64,000 nucleotides of DNA from Malikia spinosa. GTDB taxonomy: Bacteria; Pseudomonadota; Gammaproteobacteria; Burkholderiales; Burkholderiaceae_C. Below are positions 63,996-64,000 of the stretch, in pieces. Below the pieces are notes generated by a model. That model was not told where the DNA came from, ran no database searches, and was given only the letters and a program-made list of their open reading frames with translations. The first letter of the stretch is position 1; the number at the start of each line of letters is the position of its first letter. Both the position numbers and the translations under genes were made by a program. The stretch covers positions 62,001-126,000 of the forward strand of contig NZ_PVLR01000036.1 of assembly GCF_002980625.1 (NCBI RefSeq), in the 5' to 3' direction.

Positions 63996-64000
63996 ATGGA
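63996..64000 (+). CDS. Probable second permease gene, first bases only
   Basis: Only ATG and two further bases lie in the window. The position, one base after the first permease stop (TGAG-ATG), fits the paired-permease layout of BmpA-type nucleoside importers. The identity is inferred from context alone. Confidence 0.35.

Overview
The window is uniformly GC-rich chromosomal DNA. Gene content and order (folC-dedD-cvpA-purF-metZ, gltX followed by Ala/Glu/Asp tRNAs, long-form QueF, CcoG, an SHP/DHC/cytochrome b operon) point to a betaproteobacterium of the Burkholderiales, probably near Comamonadaceae or the Leptothrix/Sphaerotilus group. That placement is inferred from gene content only. No rRNA, CRISPR array, transposase, integrase or prophage module was seen.

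Layout, left to right. 0-14.6 kb: end of yaaA, queF, a ferric-reductase-like flavocytochrome, two large sensor kinases around a frame-broken dinB, panE overlapping an MFS exporter, the Cho endonuclease, the tRNA-modifying U32 protein TrhP and a tiny lipoprotein. 14.9-21.3 kb: a haem/redox block with cytochrome b, diheme cytochrome c and an SHP-type DUF1924 cytochrome in one operon, then a DUF2892 membrane protein, ccoG, and a PepSY/response regulator/histidine kinase operon that probably regulates the haem proteins. 21.3-28.3 kb: yajQ, murB, a GGDEF diguanylate cyclase, argG with a clear terminator, ppnP, an ArsC/Spx-like protein and a NERD-helicase.

28.3-34.6 kb is the most unusual part. A WYL regulator heads a same-strand gene string: a small zinc-ribbon protein, a glycine-rich coiled-coil membrane protein, a 482-residue protein with a possible PD-(D/E)xK-like nuclease core and a glycine-rich membrane segment, a YkgJ-type cysteine-cluster protein, a DUF445 protein and a DUF1232 protein. 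The centre is visibly less GC-rich than its surroundings, and an 8-bp-arm palindrome lies in the promoter region. I propose the WYL/zinc-ribbon/335-residue/482-residue set as a candidate uncharacterised, possibly defence-related, system. This is inference.

34.6-42.7 kb is housekeeping (folC, dedD, cvpA, purF, metZ, gltX) and an eight-tRNA array built by repeating Ala-Glu-Asp, closed by an intrinsic terminator. 42.7-50.6 kb holds a thioredoxin-like protein, a three-gene overlapping MarR operon facing a CoA-transferase with two identical-half-site palindromes between them, and a 1506-residue hybrid kinase. 50.6-54.6 kb holds a second atypical-composition segment, next to tRNA-Ser(TGA): a stand-alone A-PCP-TE synthetase and an unrecognised partner, probably a two-gene natural-product locus. 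55.1-64 kb: dinG, xanthine dehydrogenase xdhBA, and a divergent nucleoside/purine-type ABC transporter running off the right edge.
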